Shown: positions 17,006 to 27,322, numbered from the stretch's first letter. The stretch is 47,601 nt of DNA from an uncultured Bacteroidota bacterium (GCA_902597545.1 CACJYD010000013.1:1-47601); one strand, 5' to 3'. The notes: generated by a model not told the origin, from the sequence alone. Numbers and translations: made by a program.

Positions 17006-19543
17006 TTACTTGGAAGTAATTTTTATATCAAGTGCTTCAGAATTGTTTTTATGACTTATTTCAATTTTATCACCTTTTTTTACCTCACTATTAACAATTT
17101 TTTTTGCTAACGGGTCTTCAAGATATTTTTGTATTGCCCTTTTGATCGGTCTAGCCCCAAACTCTTTATCAAATCCTTTAACGGAGATAAATTTGTAAAC
17201 TTTATTATCAATCTTAACATCATAATCAATTTCTTTAAGACGATTTACAAAATTGCTTATTTCAATTTTAGCTATTTTTTCAATTTCAACTGAGCTTAGC
17301 TGATTGAAAACAACAATTTCATCAATTCTGTTTAAAAATTCTGGTGAAAACTTTTTACTTAAACTTTTCTTTAGAACTTCTGATGAAAGTTTGTTTTCAT
17401 CTTTTCTTTTATAGTCAGTATCAAATCCAACACCTGTTCCAAACTCCTTCAATTTTCTTGTTCCAATATTAGATGTCATAATGATCACTGTATTTTTAAA
17501 ATCAACTTTTCTGCCAATACTGTCAGTAAGGTAACCATCATCTAAAACTTGTAACAACATATTAAAAACATCTGGATGTGCTTTTTCAATTTCATCAAGT
17601 AAAACAACTGAATATGGTTTTCTTCTAACTCTTTCACTTAATTGACCACCTTCTTCATATCCAACATATCCTGGGGGCGCACCAATTAATCTACTTACGG
17701 AAAACTTTTCCATATATTCACTCATATCAATTCTAATTAGAGAATCTTTATTGTTAAACAATTCTTCCCCAAGAGATTTTGCTAGCTGAGTTTTACCGAT
17801 ACCAGTTTGACCTAAAAATATAAAAGATCCAATTGGCTTGTTGGGATCTTTGAGACCTGTTTTATTTCTTTGTATAGCATTTACAACAGCATCAACAGCA
17901 TCATCTTGACCAATTATTTTATCTTTTATACTTCTTTCTAGGTTAAATTCAATAACGTTTTCTGTTTGATCAATTTTTCGGAGCGGTACTCCAGAGATAA
18001 GTGAAACGACCTCAATTATATTGTCCTCTGAAACTAACTCTCTTTTTTTCTTTAGTTCATCATCCCACATTTTCTGCTGATCTAAAAGTTCCTTTTCTAT
18101 TTTTTTTTCATCATCTCTCAATCTTGCAGCTTCTTCATATTTTTGATTTTTAACAACAGAATTCTTTTTTATTCGGACAGATTCTAATTTATTTTCCAAA
18201 TCGACAATCTCTTTTGGAACATCCATATTTGTAATGTGAACCCTAGAACCAGCTTCATCCATTGCATCTATGGCCTTATCAGGAAGATTCCTATCATTTA
18301 TATACCTTTCTGTTAATTTAACACATGCTTCAATAGCATCATCAGTATATTTTACATTGTGGTGATCCTCATATTTATGTTTTATATCTTGAAGAATTTG
18401 AATAGTTTCCTTAACTGATGTAGGTTCTACAATAATCTTTTGAAATCTTCTTTCAAGTGCACCATCTTTTTCTATATATTTTCTATACTCATCGAGTGTG
18501 GTAGCTCCAATACATTGAATTTCACCCCTGGCTAAGGCTGGTTTGAACATGTTTGAAGCATCTAAACTACCCATTGCACCTCCTGCACCTACAATTGTAT
18601 GAATTTCATCAATGAATAAAATAATATCTTTATTTTTTTCAATTTCATTCATAACTGCTTTCATTCTTTCTTCAAATTGTCCTCTGTATTTTGTGCCTGC
18701 TACAACACTAGCAAGATCTAATGAAATAACTCTTTTGTTATATAAGAGTCTAGAAACTTTTCTTTCAACAATTCTTAGAGCTAATCCTTCAGCAATAGCT
18801 GATTTTCCAACCCCAGGTTCACCAATGAGTAGTGGGTTGTTTTTCTTTCTTCTACTTAAAATTTGAGATACTCTTTCAATTTCTTTATGACGACCAATTA
18901 TTGGGTCGAGCTTTCCTTCTGAAGCAAATAATGTTAAATCTCTTCCAAAATTATCAAGTACAGGTGTTTTAGATTTTTTTGTTTTATTTGAGTTTTGCTT
19001 AACATTAAAAGGGTTTTGTTCAATTGGATTTTCATCGTCTTCCTGCTCATCATCAAATGTTTGTGAAGAAGTAATATCTTCATAATTATCATTTGATTCT
19101 GAAATATGTTCTTTGAATTGATCTTTTACAATATCATAGCTGAGATTTAATTTCTCAAGAAGCTTGGTTGTAGGATCATTTTCATTTCTTAAAATACACA
19201 ATAAAAGATGAGCAGTATTGATTGAATTTCCTTGAAATAGTTTAGCTTCTAAAAAAGTTGTTTTCAATGCTCTTTCTGCTTGTCTTGTTAAATGAAGATT
19301 TTTTCTCAAATTTTCCTCATAATTAATAATTGGATTAGGAGGACTAAGAATTTCTATTTTTTTTCTCAAAAAGTCAAGATCAATATCAAGCGAGTTTAAG
19401 ATTTTAATTGCTTTGCCACCACCATCACGTAAAATACCTAACAATAAATGCTCTGTTCCAATAAAGTCATGACCAAGTCTGATGGCCTCTTCTTTACTGT
19501 AGGTTATTACATCTTTAACTCTTGATGAAAAATTATCGTCCAT
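17006..19543 (-). CDS. clpC: ATP-dependent Clp protease ATP-binding subunit ClpC
   Basis: An 845-residue Hsp100 protein. Two Clp_N repeats fill about 1–145, an acidic Asn/Gln-rich linker about 150–185, AAA module 1 has GEPGVGKSA and FIDEIHT, a coiled middle domain with a UVR-like segment (KKNSVVKNQKYEEAARLRDD) spans about 425–500, and AAA module 2 has GQTGIGKTQ and LLDEIEKAHPDV. The UVR-like segment and the middle-domain length indicate ClpC rather than ClpA or ClpB. It unfolds proteins for ClpP in the cytoplasm. It diverges from gyrA across 155 bp. Confidence 0.95.
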   Translation of the reverse strand: MDDNFSSRVKDVITYSKEEAIRLGHDFIGTEHLLLGILRDGGGKAIKILNSLDIDLDFLRKKIEILSPPNPIINYEENLRKNLHLTRQAERALKTTFLEAKLFQGNSINTAHLLLCILRNENDPTTKLLEKLNLSYDIVKDQFKEHISESNDNYEDITSSQTFDDEQEDDENPIEQNPFNVKQNSNKTKKSKTPVLDNFGRDLTLFASEGKLDPIIGRHKEIERVSQILSRRKKNNPLLIGEPGVGKSAIAEGLALRIVERKVSRLLYNKRVISLDLASVVAGTKYRGQFEERMKAVMNEIEKNKDIILFIDEIHTIVGAGGAMGSLDASNMFKPALARGEIQCIGATTLDEYRKYIEKDGALERRFQKIIVEPTSVKETIQILQDIKHKYEDHHNVKYTDDAIEACVKLTERYINDRNLPDKAIDAMDEAGSRVHITNMDVPKEIVDLENKLESVRIKKNSVVKNQKYEEAARLRDDEKKIEKELLDQQKMWDDELKKKRELVSEDNIIEVVSLISGVPLRKIDQTENVIEFNLERSIKDKIIGQDDAVDAVVNAIQRNKTGLKDPNKPIGSFIFLGQTGIGKTQLAKSLGEELFNNKDSLIRIDMSEYMEKFSVSRLIGAPPGYVGYEEGGQLSERVRRKPYSVVLLDEIEKAHPDVFNMLLQVLDDGYLTDSIGRKVDFKNTVIIMTSNIGTRKLKEFGTGVGFDTDYKRKDENKLSSEVLKKSLSKKFSPEFLNRIDEIVVFNQLSSVEIEKIAKIEISNFVNRLKEIDYDVKIDNKVYKFISVKGFDKEFGARPIKRAIQKYLEDPLAKKIVNSEVKKGDKIEISHKNNSEALDIKITSK

Positions 19544-19547
19544 TGTT

Positions 19548-19555
19548 CAAAAATA
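19548..19555 (-). promoter_or_regulatory. Bacteroidota -7 box (TATTTTTG) four bases before the clpC start
   Basis: The minus strand reads TATTTTTG, then AACA, then the clpC ATG. The match to TAnnTTTG is exact, and the spacing places the expected transcript start at or next to the start codon, suggesting a leaderless mRNA. An AT-rich match by chance is possible. Confidence 0.45.
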
Positions 19556-19698
19556 ATAATAAATAAAATTAAAGTAAAAAAAATAAATATACTCTTAAAA
19601 CCATAAAAAAAATGTTAATAAGTTTATAAAAATCAAACATATATAAATTTCATGTTTTTTCTCATATAATTATCTTTATAATTACAAAAAAAACAACT

Positions 19699-22194
19699 AT
19701 GGCAGAAGGTGAAAAATTAATTCCAATTAATATTGAGGAAGCTATGAAATCAGCATACATTGATTATTCAATGTCAGTAATTGTTTCAAGAGCTCTCCCT
19801 GACGTAAGAGATGGTTTGAAACCAGTTCACAGAAGAGTTCTGTTTGGTATGAGTGAGCTTGGTCTGAGATCAAATAGTAAATATAAAAAATCCGCGTTTA
19901 TCGTTGGGGAAGTTTTAGGTAAATATCATCCACATGGAGATAGCTCTGTATACGATACTATGGTCAGGATGGCTCAAGAGTGGAGTTTAAGATATATGCT
20001 TGTAGATGGACAAGGAAATTTTGGCTCAATTGATGGTGACAGTCCTGCTGCAATGAGATATACAGAAGCTAGACTCAAAAAAATATCCGAGGAAATGGTT
20101 GAAGATCTTGATAAAGATACCGTAGATTTTCAATTAAATTATGATGATTCTATTCAGGAGCCAACCGTATTGCCCACAAAGATTCCTAGTCTATTAGTCA
20201 ATGGAGCTTCGGGTATTGCTGTTGGTATGGCAACCAATATGCCTCCTCACAATCTTTCTGAAGTCATTGATGGTACTGTAGCATACATCGAAAATAATGA
20301 TATTGAAATTGAAGAGTTAATTAAGCATGTAAAAGCACCAGATTTCCCAACAGGTGGAGTTATTTATGGATATGATGGAGTTAAAGAGGCATTTGAAACA
20401 GGGAGAGGAAGAGTTGTCATGAGAGGTAAGGCTGCCTTTGAAGAAGTTGCTGGGAGGGAATGTATAATAGTTACTGAAATTCCATATCAGGTAAATAAAG
20501 CTGATATGATTCAAAGAACAGCTGAATTGATAAATGATAAGAAAATAGAAGGAATTTCAAATATAAGAGACGAATCCGACAGGAAGGGTATGAGGATTGT
20601 TTATATTTTAAAAAGAGATGCTATCCCAAACATTGTCTTAAATACTTTGTATAAGTATACCGCTTTACAGTCTTCATTTAGTGTAAATAACATTGCGCTT
20701 GTAAACGGAAGACCAAAACTTCTTAATCTAAAAGAAATGATTAAGCATTTTGTTGACCATAGACATGAGGTTGTAGTTAGACGAACCAAATATGACCTTA
20801 AAAAGGCTGAAGATAGAGCTCATATTCTTGAGGGTCTAATTATTGCATCTGATAATATTGATAAGGTTATTGAAATAATTAAAAAATCTTCCAATGCTGA
20901 TGATGCAAGAAAAAACCTAGTAACTGAATTTAAATTATCAGATATTCAATCAAAGGCAATAGTTGAAATGCGATTAAGACAGCTCACCGGTCTTGAACAG
21001 GACAAGTTAAGAGATGAGTATGATAGTTTACTGGAACTTATAAAGGATTTAAAAGATATTTTAAATGATAAAGAAAGAAGGATGTCCATCATTAGAGACG
21101 AACTTCTTGAAATGAAGGAGAAACATGGTGATGAAAGAAGGTCCGTTATTGAATTTTCCGGAGGTGAATTGAGTATTGAAGACATGATACCTGATGAAAA
21201 AGTAGTTTTAACTATTTCTCATGCAGGATATATTAAAAGAACTGCTTTAGCAGAATACAAGACTCAACATAGAGGCGGAGTAGGTCAAAAAGGATCAACT
21301 ACGCGAAGTGAAGACTTTTTAGAATATTTATTTGTCGGAACAAACCATCAATACATGCTATTTTTTACACAAAAAGGCAAATGCTTTTGGATGAGAGTTT
21401 TTGAAATTCCTGAGGGTAGCAAACTCTCCAAGGGTAGGGCAATACAAAACTTGATTAATATTGAGCCAGATGATAAAGTCAAAGCATTTATATGTACTCA
21501 AGACCTAAAAGATGAAAGTTACATTAATAATCATTATGTAATTATGTGTACAAAAAAAGGTCAGGTAAAAAAGACCTCTCTAGAGCAATATTCTAGACCA
21601 AGATCAAATGGAATTAATGCAATAACCATCAAAGATGATGATGAACTATTAGAGGCTAAATTAACTACTGGAAATTCACAAATATTAATAGCTGTTAAAT
21701 CCGGTAAATGCATAAGATTTGAAGAAAGTAAAACAAGACCGATGGGTAGAAATGCTTCTGGTGTTAGAGGAGTTAGATTAAAAGATAGTAAAGATGAAGT
21801 TGTAGGTATGCTTTCAGTAAATGACATGGATAGCGATATTTTAGTAGTGTCAGAAAACGGCTATGGTAAAAGATCAAAGCTTGATGATTACAGAATAACA
21901 AACAGAGGAGGGAAAGGAGTCAAAACAATTTCAATAACCGAAAAAACAGGCAATCTAGTTTCTATAAAAAATGTATCGGATGGTGATGATTTAATGATCA
22001 TAAATAAATCTGGAATTGCAATTAGAATGGAAGTCAACTCATTAAGAGTGATGGGGAGAGCAACCCAAGGAGTGAGACTTATTAGCTTGAAAGAAAATGA
22101 TTCAATAGCTGCTGTAGCAAAAGTTGTATTAGATGAGGATGAAGTTAAAGATATTGATGATATTGAAGTTGTTGATGATAATCAAATTAATTAA
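19699..22194 (+). CDS. gyrA: DNA gyrase subunit A
   Basis: An 831-residue GyrA. The breakage-reunion domain has [20 protein letters not shown] (23–42), [17 protein letters not shown] (77–93) and the catalytic Tyr121 in AMRYTEARL. The quinolone-determining positions are the susceptible type, Ser82 and Asp86 (E. coli 83 and 87). The C-terminal DNA-wrapping pinwheel contains the GyrA box [10 protein letters not shown] and later repeats of the GRxxxGVR type ([24 protein letters not shown]), with an acidic tail. With GyrB it introduces negative supercoils using ATP. The TATCTTTA at 19671 is a one-mismatch promoter candidate 20 bp upstream. Confidence 0.97.
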   Translation: MAEGEKLIPINIEEAMKSAYIDYSMSVIVSRALPDVRDGLKPVHRRVLFGMSELGLRSNSKYKKSAFIVGEVLGKYHPHGDSSVYDTMVRMAQEWSLRYMLVDGQGNFGSIDGDSPAAMRYTEARLKKISEEMVEDLDKDTVDFQLNYDDSIQEPTVLPTKIPSLLVNGASGIAVGMATNMPPHNLSEVIDGTVAYIENNDIEIEELIKHVKAPDFPTGGVIYGYDGVKEAFETGRGRVVMRGKAAFEEVAGRECIIVTEIPYQVNKADMIQRTAELINDKKIEGISNIRDESDRKGMRIVYILKRDAIPNIVLNTLYKYTALQSSFSVNNIALVNGRPKLLNLKEMIKHFVDHRHEVVVRRTKYDLKKAEDRAHILEGLIIASDNIDKVIEIIKKSSNADDARKNLVTEFKLSDIQSKAIVEMRLRQLTGLEQDKLRDEYDSLLELIKDLKDILNDKERRMSIIRDELLEMKEKHGDERRSVIEFSGGELSIEDMIPDEKVVLTISHAGYIKRTALAEYKTQHRGGVGQKGSTTRSEDFLEYLFVGTNHQYMLFFTQKGKCFWMRVFEIPEGSKLSKGRAIQNLINIEPDDKVKAFICTQDLKDESYINNHYVIMCTKKGQVKKTSLEQYSRPRSNGINAITIKDDDELLEAKLTTGNSQILIAVKSGKCIRFEESKTRPMGRNASGVRGVRLKDSKDEVVGMLSVNDMDSDILVVSENGYGKRSKLDDYRITNRGGKGVKTISITEKTGNLVSIKNVSDGDDLMIINKSGIAIRMEVNSLRVMGRATQGVRLISLKENDSIAAVAKVVLDEDEVKDIDDIEVVDDNQIN

Positions 22195-22213
22195 TACATT
22201 TAGAAAAAAAATT

Positions 22214-23506
22214 ATGAGAAATATTATTTGTTTTACATTGATAGCTTTATGTTTTAATACACAAGCTCAAAAAAAAGAACTTAGAAAAATTGATAAGCTT
22301 GTATTAGAATCTTTTTGGGAGGAAGCTAAAGATGAATTGGAGAAAGCAAAATCCTTAATACTTTCATCTGAAGAAAAATATAAAGCACAGTTTTATTTCT
22401 ATGATGCTAAAGTTAGTAATGAGCTTAAGGATTTTAAGAATGCAATTAACTCATTAAATAACTTAGATAAACTAAATCCTAATTCAAATTTACCAACAAA
22501 ATTGGAGCTTGAGTATTCAAACTTAGGTATTGTGATTTCTAATTCTGTAGTAAATTCTGCTGTCAAAGATAATCAGGATGGTAACTTTCTAGATGCGGCT
22601 GATAAATTAATTATGGCATATGAAATGGATAAAGATCAATATAAGGATTACTTGTATTTTGCTGCAGGAAGCTCTGTTAATGGGAAGGATTATGATAGGG
22701 CATTAGGATATTATGTTAGCCTTAAAGATATGGGATATACTGGTGTTGTTGATGAATACTTTGTCACAAACAATGAGACTGGAGTAGAGGAAAAGGTTTC
22801 AAAAACAGAATTTGATTTATTAAAATCTTCAAAGGATTATTCAAACCCACGAATAGGTCAAACTGCATCTAGGTTTCCCGAAATCGTAAAAAACATTGCA
22901 TTGATATATGTACAGCAAGGAAAAAATGATGTTGCAGAACAAGCAATAAAAGAGGCTAGAAAGATTCAGCCAGACGATGTTAGTTTGCTATTAAACGAGG
23001 CTGATCTTTACATTAGAATTAGTAACAGTTCTGAAGATGAGGAAGAGAGGCTTCTCTATAGAAATAAGTTTAAAGAATTAATGGAAAAGGCAATAGAATT
23101 AGATCCTGATAATGGTATTTTATATTATAATTTGGGTGTAATATATGCGGAACAGGGTGAATTTGAACTTGCAAAGGAGAAGTATAGCCAAGCAATTGAA
23201 CTTATTCCTGATTATGTAGATGCCTATTTAAATCTAGTTTCTGTAATTCTTGAAGATGAAGTGTCTATCGTGGAGCAAATGAACAGTTTAGGTAATTCAA
23301 AGAAAGATAATATTAGATACGATGAGTTAAAAGTTGAACGTGAAGATCTTTATAAAGAATGTGTGCCTCTACTGGAGGAATTATTAAAAGTATCTCCTGA
23401 AAACATCGATGCTCTTAATACACTAAAAAATATTTATGGGGTCCTTGGAAATAATGAAGGTTTTATGGAATTAAAAGCTAAGATCGAAGGACTTCAGGGA
23501 AATTAA
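22214..23506 (+). CDS. Secreted tetratricopeptide-repeat protein
   Basis: A 430-residue protein from the ATG at 22214, which gives a clean signal peptide (RNIICFTLIALCFNTQAQ). The frame is open 81 bp further into gyrA, but that extension is Lys/Ile-rich shadow sequence. Several TPR units are seen, best near the C-terminus: NGILYYNLGVIYAEQGEFEL followed by AKEKYSQAIELIPDYVDAYL. It is probably a periplasmic scaffold for protein interactions. I recall a TPR gene directly after gyrA in many flavobacteria; partner and function are unknown. Its TAA shares a palindromic TTAA with the stop of the convergent NlpC/P60 gene. Confidence 0.85.
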   Translation: MRNIICFTLIALCFNTQAQKKELRKIDKLVLESFWEEAKDELEKAKSLILSSEEKYKAQFYFYDAKVSNELKDFKNAINSLNNLDKLNPNSNLPTKLELEYSNLGIVISNSVVNSAVKDNQDGNFLDAADKLIMAYEMDKDQYKDYLYFAAGSSVNGKDYDRALGYYVSLKDMGYTGVVDEYFVTNNETGVEEKVSKTEFDLLKSSKDYSNPRIGQTASRFPEIVKNIALIYVQQGKNDVAEQAIKEARKIQPDDVSLLLNEADLYIRISNSSEDEEERLLYRNKFKELMEKAIELDPDNGILYYNLGVIYAEQGEFELAKEKYSQAIELIPDYVDAYLNLVSVILEDEVSIVEQMNSLGNSKKDNIRYDELKVEREDLYKECVPLLEELLKVSPENIDALNTLKNIYGVLGNNEGFMELKAKIEGLQGN

Positions 23507-24225
23507 TCCAATCTTTTGACAATTATTATTTCATGAGTAACACGGTTTTCTTCTTTATTGAAGATTCCGTTATCGTTGAGTGTATCAATTCTTACTCTGC
23601 CGTAAGAATGCAATATTTTGTTATTACGTAAGATAATCCCTACGTGAGTAATATTTTGTATACTTTTTCCAAAAAAAGCTAAATCACCAATTTTAAAGTT
23701 TTTAGAAACTGTTTTTCCAATTTTACTTTGATCTTTAGCGTCTCTTGGTAATATAATATTAATCGTTTTATAAATTGATTGTACTAGACCCGAACAATCT
23801 ATGCCGCTTTTAGTTTTTCCACCCCACAAATAGGGGGTATTTAAAAACCTTTTAGCAATTTTTTCAAAATTAACCTTAGAGTCGTTTAATTCATAACTGT
23901 AACCTAAAAATTCAGAAGAACTTATCAAACTTCCTGTTGGGACAGTTATTTCATTATTATTTTTAAATAACATTAATTCATTGGTTGAAAAAACCTTTTT
24001 TATTGATTGAATCTTATCATTTTCTCTTTTTGTTATTGACTTAAAATGTAAGTTTCTCACCCATCCTTTATAATTGTCTAAATTACTTTCAACGTAGCTC
24101 CATTTTTTTAATTTTTTAAGAATGGTTACTGATTCACCGAAAAAAAATTGACTTATCATTTCAGACTTAGCATTTTTTTCTGATCTAACTGCAATAACAT
24201 TTAAATCAATTATCCCGTGTTTCAT
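23503..24225 (-). CDS. C40 peptidase: SH3-like domain plus NlpC/P60 cell-wall hydrolase
   Basis: A 240-residue protein. A bacterial SH3-type domain occupies about 5–65 (SEMISQFFFGESVTIL, WSYVESN, GWVRNLHF). The NlpC/P60 domain follows at about 118–240, with catalytic Cys144 in GIDCSGLVQS, His194 in ITHVGIIL and a third polar residue, probably His206. Such enzymes cut the peptide stems of peptidoglycan, typically at D-Glu to diamino acid bonds. No signal peptide is seen, as in related Bacteroidota proteins of this type, so it may act on recycled muropeptides in the cytoplasm. Confidence 0.9.
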   Translation of the reverse strand: MKHGIIDLNVIAVRSEKNAKSEMISQFFFGESVTILKKLKKWSYVESNLDNYKGWVRNLHFKSITKRENDKIQSIKKVFSTNELMLFKNNNEITVPTGSLISSSEFLGYSYELNDSKVNFEKIAKRFLNTPYLWGGKTKSGIDCSGLVQSIYKTINIILPRDAKDQSKIGKTVSKNFKIGDLAFFGKSIQNITHVGIILRNNKILHSYGRVRIDTLNDNGIFNKEENRVTHEIIIVKRLD

Positions 24226-24279
24226 ATGTCTTTAAAATTAGTCTAAATAAAATAAAAAATTAATTCATCCTTATTTTTT

Positions 24280-24287
24280 TAAATTTG
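24280..24287 (+). promoter_or_regulatory. Bacteroidota -7 box (TAAATTTG) four bases before the MBL–rhodanese start
   Basis: TAAATTTG matches TAnnTTTG exactly and is followed by TAGA and then the GTG start codon. The expected transcript start falls on or beside the GTG, predicting a leaderless message. No -33 element is evident. Confidence 0.5.
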
Positions 24288-24291
24288 TAGA

Positions 24292-25659
24292 GTGTTAGTT
24301 GAACAATTTTACACATCATGTTTGTCTCAAGCATCATATTATATTGAGAGCAATGGAGAAGCTGCAGTGGTTGATCCTTCGCGAGAAATTAAACATTTTT
24401 TGGAGAAAGCTAATAAATCTAAATCTACAATTAAATATATTTTTCAAACTCATTTTCACGCTGACTTTGTTAGTGGACATTTAACACTTTCAAAAATCTC
24501 AAAATGTCCAATAGTATATGGCCCTAATGCTGATCCTAAATACGAGTGTATTATTTCAAATGATGGAGATATTTTTGAAATTGGCGATGTAAAAATTAAA
24601 GTTATTCATACACCTGGTCATACTTTGGAAAGTACATCATATTTACTTTTTGATCAAAATAATAAACAACATTCAATTTTTACTGGCGACACTTTATTTT
24701 TAGGGGATGTTGGCATTCCAGATGTTGCTCAACGATATAAAGGACTTAGTAAGCAAGATTTAGCAGGCCTTTTGTATGATTCAATTAATATGAAGATAAA
24801 GCCTTTAGACGATACAATTACTGTTTATCCAGGTCATGGTGCAGGTTCTGCATGCGGAAAGAGCATGATGAAAGAAACAGTAGATTTATTGTCCAATCAA
24901 AAAGTAGTCAATTATTCTCTAAATGGAAAGTTAAATAAAGATGAATTTGTTCAAGAACTGACTCAAAATCTTCCAGATCCTCCACCATATTTTCCATCTA
25001 ATGTTAAGCTTAACCAAGAGGGTTATACTGATTTAGATGATATATTAAAGAAATCATTAAAAAAAATAGACCCCATTAATTTTAAAGAATTAATGAGTGA
25101 TGATAGTATTGTTTTGCTTGATACTAGAAAAACAGATCAATTTGTAAAATGTCATTTGAAAGACTCAATATATATTGGTTTAGATGGTCGTTTTGCACCT
25201 TGGGTAGGTGAAATTTTAAAAGACATTAACACACCAATTGTGTTCATTTGTGAATTAAATAGAGAAAGAGAAGTAATTACTAGATTATCTAGAATAGGAT
25301 TTGATAATTGTTTGGGTTATATTTCAGTAGATAATAGTACTAATCTAGAATTATATCAAGAAACAAATTCACTTGAAAGTATTGATCCAAAAATATTTAT
25401 AAAAAATAATTCTAATTCGAAAATTTTAGATGTTAGAACTAACTCAGAGTATAATAATGGTTCATTTAAAAATGCTATAAATATTCCGTTAAATAAAATT
25501 GATTCTAGTTTATCTTATCCAAAGGATAAAAAGCTGCAATTATTTTGTGCAGGGGGATATAGAAGTGTTATAGCATGTTCAATTTTACTTAAAAATGGAT
25601 ATACAAACTTAGTTAATGTTGAAAAGGGATATTCAGGAATAAAAAAATTAATAAGCTGA
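24292..25659 (+). CDS. Metallo-beta-lactamase-fold hydrolase with two rhodanese domains (persulfide dioxygenase-like)
   Basis: A 455-residue protein starting at GTG; the stop four codons upstream and the family-typical VEQFYT-x-CL start support this choice. The MBL domain has H54, H56, D58 and H63 (HFHADFVSGH), H110, D133 and H182, as in ETHE1-type persulfide dioxygenases. A first rhodanese domain (about 262–345) has a non-standard loop CELNRER at Cys320; the second (about 362–455) has the active-type CAGGYRS at Cys419. The likely role is oxidation or transfer of sulfane sulfur from glutathione or other persulfides. Its TGA overlaps the ATG of the exported rhodanese gene. Confidence 0.9.
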   Translation: MLVEQFYTSCLSQASYYIESNGEAAVVDPSREIKHFLEKANKSKSTIKYIFQTHFHADFVSGHLTLSKISKCPIVYGPNADPKYECIISNDGDIFEIGDVKIKVIHTPGHTLESTSYLLFDQNNKQHSIFTGDTLFLGDVGIPDVAQRYKGLSKQDLAGLLYDSINMKIKPLDDTITVYPGHGAGSACGKSMMKETVDLLSNQKVVNYSLNGKLNKDEFVQELTQNLPDPPPYFPSNVKLNQEGYTDLDDILKKSLKKIDPINFKELMSDDSIVLLDTRKTDQFVKCHLKDSIYIGLDGRFAPWVGEILKDINTPIVFICELNREREVITRLSRIGFDNCLGYISVDNSTNLELYQETNSLESIDPKIFIKNNSNSKILDVRTNSEYNNGSFKNAINIPLNKIDSSLSYPKDKKLQLFCAGGYRSVIACSILLKNGYTNLVNVEKGYSGIKKLIS

Positions 25660-26039
25660 TGATTAAGATTAATTCACTTATAATTTTTTTCTTTTCTATA
25701 TATTCTTACTCTCAACCGTATTCAATTAACTACAATGAATATTTAGAATTAAGTAAAAAAAATAAATTTCAGTTAATTGATGTCAGAACCTATGATGAGT
25801 ACAATACCAACAGATTAAAAAATGCAATTAATATTGACTTCTATGATTCACTTTTTTTAAAAAGATTTAAAAAATTTGATAATGAAGATAATATATTGTT
25901 GTACTGTAGATCTGGAAGGAGGAGTTTGATTGGAGCAGAAATTTTGGTTAAAAATGGCTATAAAAAAATATATGATTTAAAAGGTGGTGTAATTTCCATT
26001 GATAAATCAATATTAGATTTTAATCCCTTGGATAACTAA
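25659..26039 (+). CDS. Exported single-domain rhodanese
   Basis: A 126-residue protein with a signal peptide (cleavage near YSQ, residue 19) and one rhodanese domain. LIDVRTYDEY (39–48) and the active loop CRSGRRS with Cys83 are intact, so sulfurtransferase activity is likely, in the periplasm. The start shares a base with the stop of the MBL–rhodanese gene, so cytoplasmic and periplasmic sulfane-sulfur proteins are made together. The 3' end overlaps the convergent methyltransferase by 27 bp. Confidence 0.88.
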   Translation: MIKINSLIIFFFSIYSYSQPYSINYNEYLELSKKNKFQLIDVRTYDEYNTNRLKNAINIDFYDSLFLKRFKKFDNEDNILLYCRSGRRSLIGAEILVKNGYKKIYDLKGGVISIDKSILDFNPLDN

Positions 26040-26624
26040 TGTCCCCATCCAAGATTTATTTTGACAGAATTGATATTTATTAACTTCTTTAAATCCAGTC
26101 TTTTTAAATAATTTTATCCAATCATTAATTTTCAACAGTTTCATTATAGATATCCCAGTTTGTTTTTGCCAATTGTGGCAATCAGGGTTTTCAAAATAAA
26201 AGTCTAGCCCAATAACTAATTGACCCCCAGGATTTAACCATTCATGATAAATTTTACTTATTAGACTTTTAGGGTCCTCGAAATAATAAAAAACTTCCAT
26301 AGACATTACCACGTCTACTTTTTTTTTGGGAATCCAAGTATTTAGGTCTCCATGAAAATATTTGTTTTTTTTATCAATTTTTTTAGCCTTTTTAATCATA
26401 AGTTTTGACCCATCAACCCCAGAAGCAACTAAACAATTTTTATTATTAGAGATTAGTCTTACTGCCCAACCATTTCCACATCCAGCATCGATAATCGAAA
26501 ATTGTTTGTTAGATGATAATATTAATTCAATCATTTTTTTTACAGGTTCTTTGTGGTTTTTCTCCATACCTTCATCTTTTCCTGTTTTTACCCAGTTTGT
26601 GAAAGTTTCTATTGGTGATTTCAT
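26013..26624 (-). CDS. Class I SAM-dependent methyltransferase
   Basis: A 203-residue protein from the ATG at 26624; the frame is open upstream to 26717, but that part overlaps the YwaF gene and looks non-coding. Motif I is IIDAGCGNGWAVRL (44–57), followed by GVDGSKLMIKKA, DVVMSMEVFYYFEDPKSLI and GGQLVIGLDFYFEN, a UbiE/Coq5-like class I arrangement. The substrate cannot be told. It is the last gene of the sulfatase–GH2–YwaF unit, 5 bp after YwaF, but may have a housekeeping role. Confidence 0.85.
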   Translation of the reverse strand: MKSPIETFTNWVKTGKDEGMEKNHKEPVKKMIELILSSNKQFSIIDAGCGNGWAVRLISNNKNCLVASGVDGSKLMIKKAKKIDKKNKYFHGDLNTWIPKKKVDVVMSMEVFYYFEDPKSLISKIYHEWLNPGGQLVIGLDFYFENPDCHNWQKQTGISIMKLLKINDWIKLFKKTGFKEVNKYQFCQNKSWMGTLVIQGIKI

Positions 26625-26629
26625 AGTTT

Positions 26630-27322
26630 TTACAATGATTTTCTCGTAGAAATTACATATGTAGTATATGTGAAAATAACAATTATGAATTCCCAATATA
26701 AAATGTAGTAAGGCCATTCACCCAGAATCAGTGGATTATTTACATTTGGTGGATATGCTAAATACATGTAGTTAGAATCTATCTGAAAGTTCAATGGCAT
26801 GACAAATGCAAGAACTATGTTTAAGTATAGTACAACTCTTAACCAAGAAAATTTTGTCAGTTCATAATTTAAGTATAAGTACATAAAAATTGGTAAGAAT
26901 ATAATACCGCCATGAGAAAAATGATAACTAAAATATTCAAAAAAAGAACCATCAAAATTATTTATTTGCGGTGTTAAAAATGCTTGAATTCCACCAATTA
27001 TTCCGGCATAAAATAAAAACTCAAACAACACTTTATTTCTTTTTGTGAAAAGAATAAAGCAAGCAATTAAATTTGAAATTCCACACAGGTGCAAAGGTAA
27101 ATTTTCAGACATATTCCAGTATCCATTGATTATATTACGTGAATGTTCCGTTATAGTAGAAATTATAAGAAGAACAGCAATGCCTTTGGCTAAATTTAAT
27201 CTTTGATTATAAGATGATATTCTTCCGATTAATAATAATGTAAGAATAACAACTAGTGAAACTAATGTATTTATAATCCATTCATTTGAAAAAAACTCAA
27301 TTACATAGTTTTCAGTTCCCAT
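26630..27322 (-). CDS. TIGR02206/YwaF-type integral membrane protein
   Basis: A 230-residue protein with about six or seven membrane helices. Family marks are LPLHLCGISNLIA (near 75–87), a conserved SYHFSHGGIIFLPIFM segment (near 131–146) and the loop SNYMYLAYPPNVNNPL (near 183–198). YwaF-type proteins have no assigned function. The start overlaps the GH2 stop by one base, so it is transcribed with the glycosidase and sulfatase. A role in moving or sensing the released sugar is possible, but only its position suggests it. Confidence 0.82.
   Translation of the reverse strand: MGTENYVIEFFSNEWIINTLVSLVVILTLLLIGRISSYNQRLNLAKGIAVLLIISTITEHSRNIINGYWNMSENLPLHLCGISNLIACFILFTKRNKVLFEFLFYAGIIGGIQAFLTPQINNFDGSFFEYFSYHFSHGGIIFLPIFMYLYLNYELTKFSWLRVVLYLNIVLAFVMPLNFQIDSNYMYLAYPPNVNNPLILGEWPYYILYWEFIIVIFTYTTYVISTRKSL

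Noticed and set aside
22133-22213. N-terminal extension of the TPR protein into gyrA
   Set aside because: The extension is Lys/Ile/Met-rich shadow sequence; the ATG at 22214 gives a clean signal peptide.
26625-26717. N-terminal extension of the methyltransferase into the YwaF gene
   Set aside because: It is hydrophobic and unlike the family; the ATG at 26624 fits the expected N-terminus and leaves a 5-bp gap.
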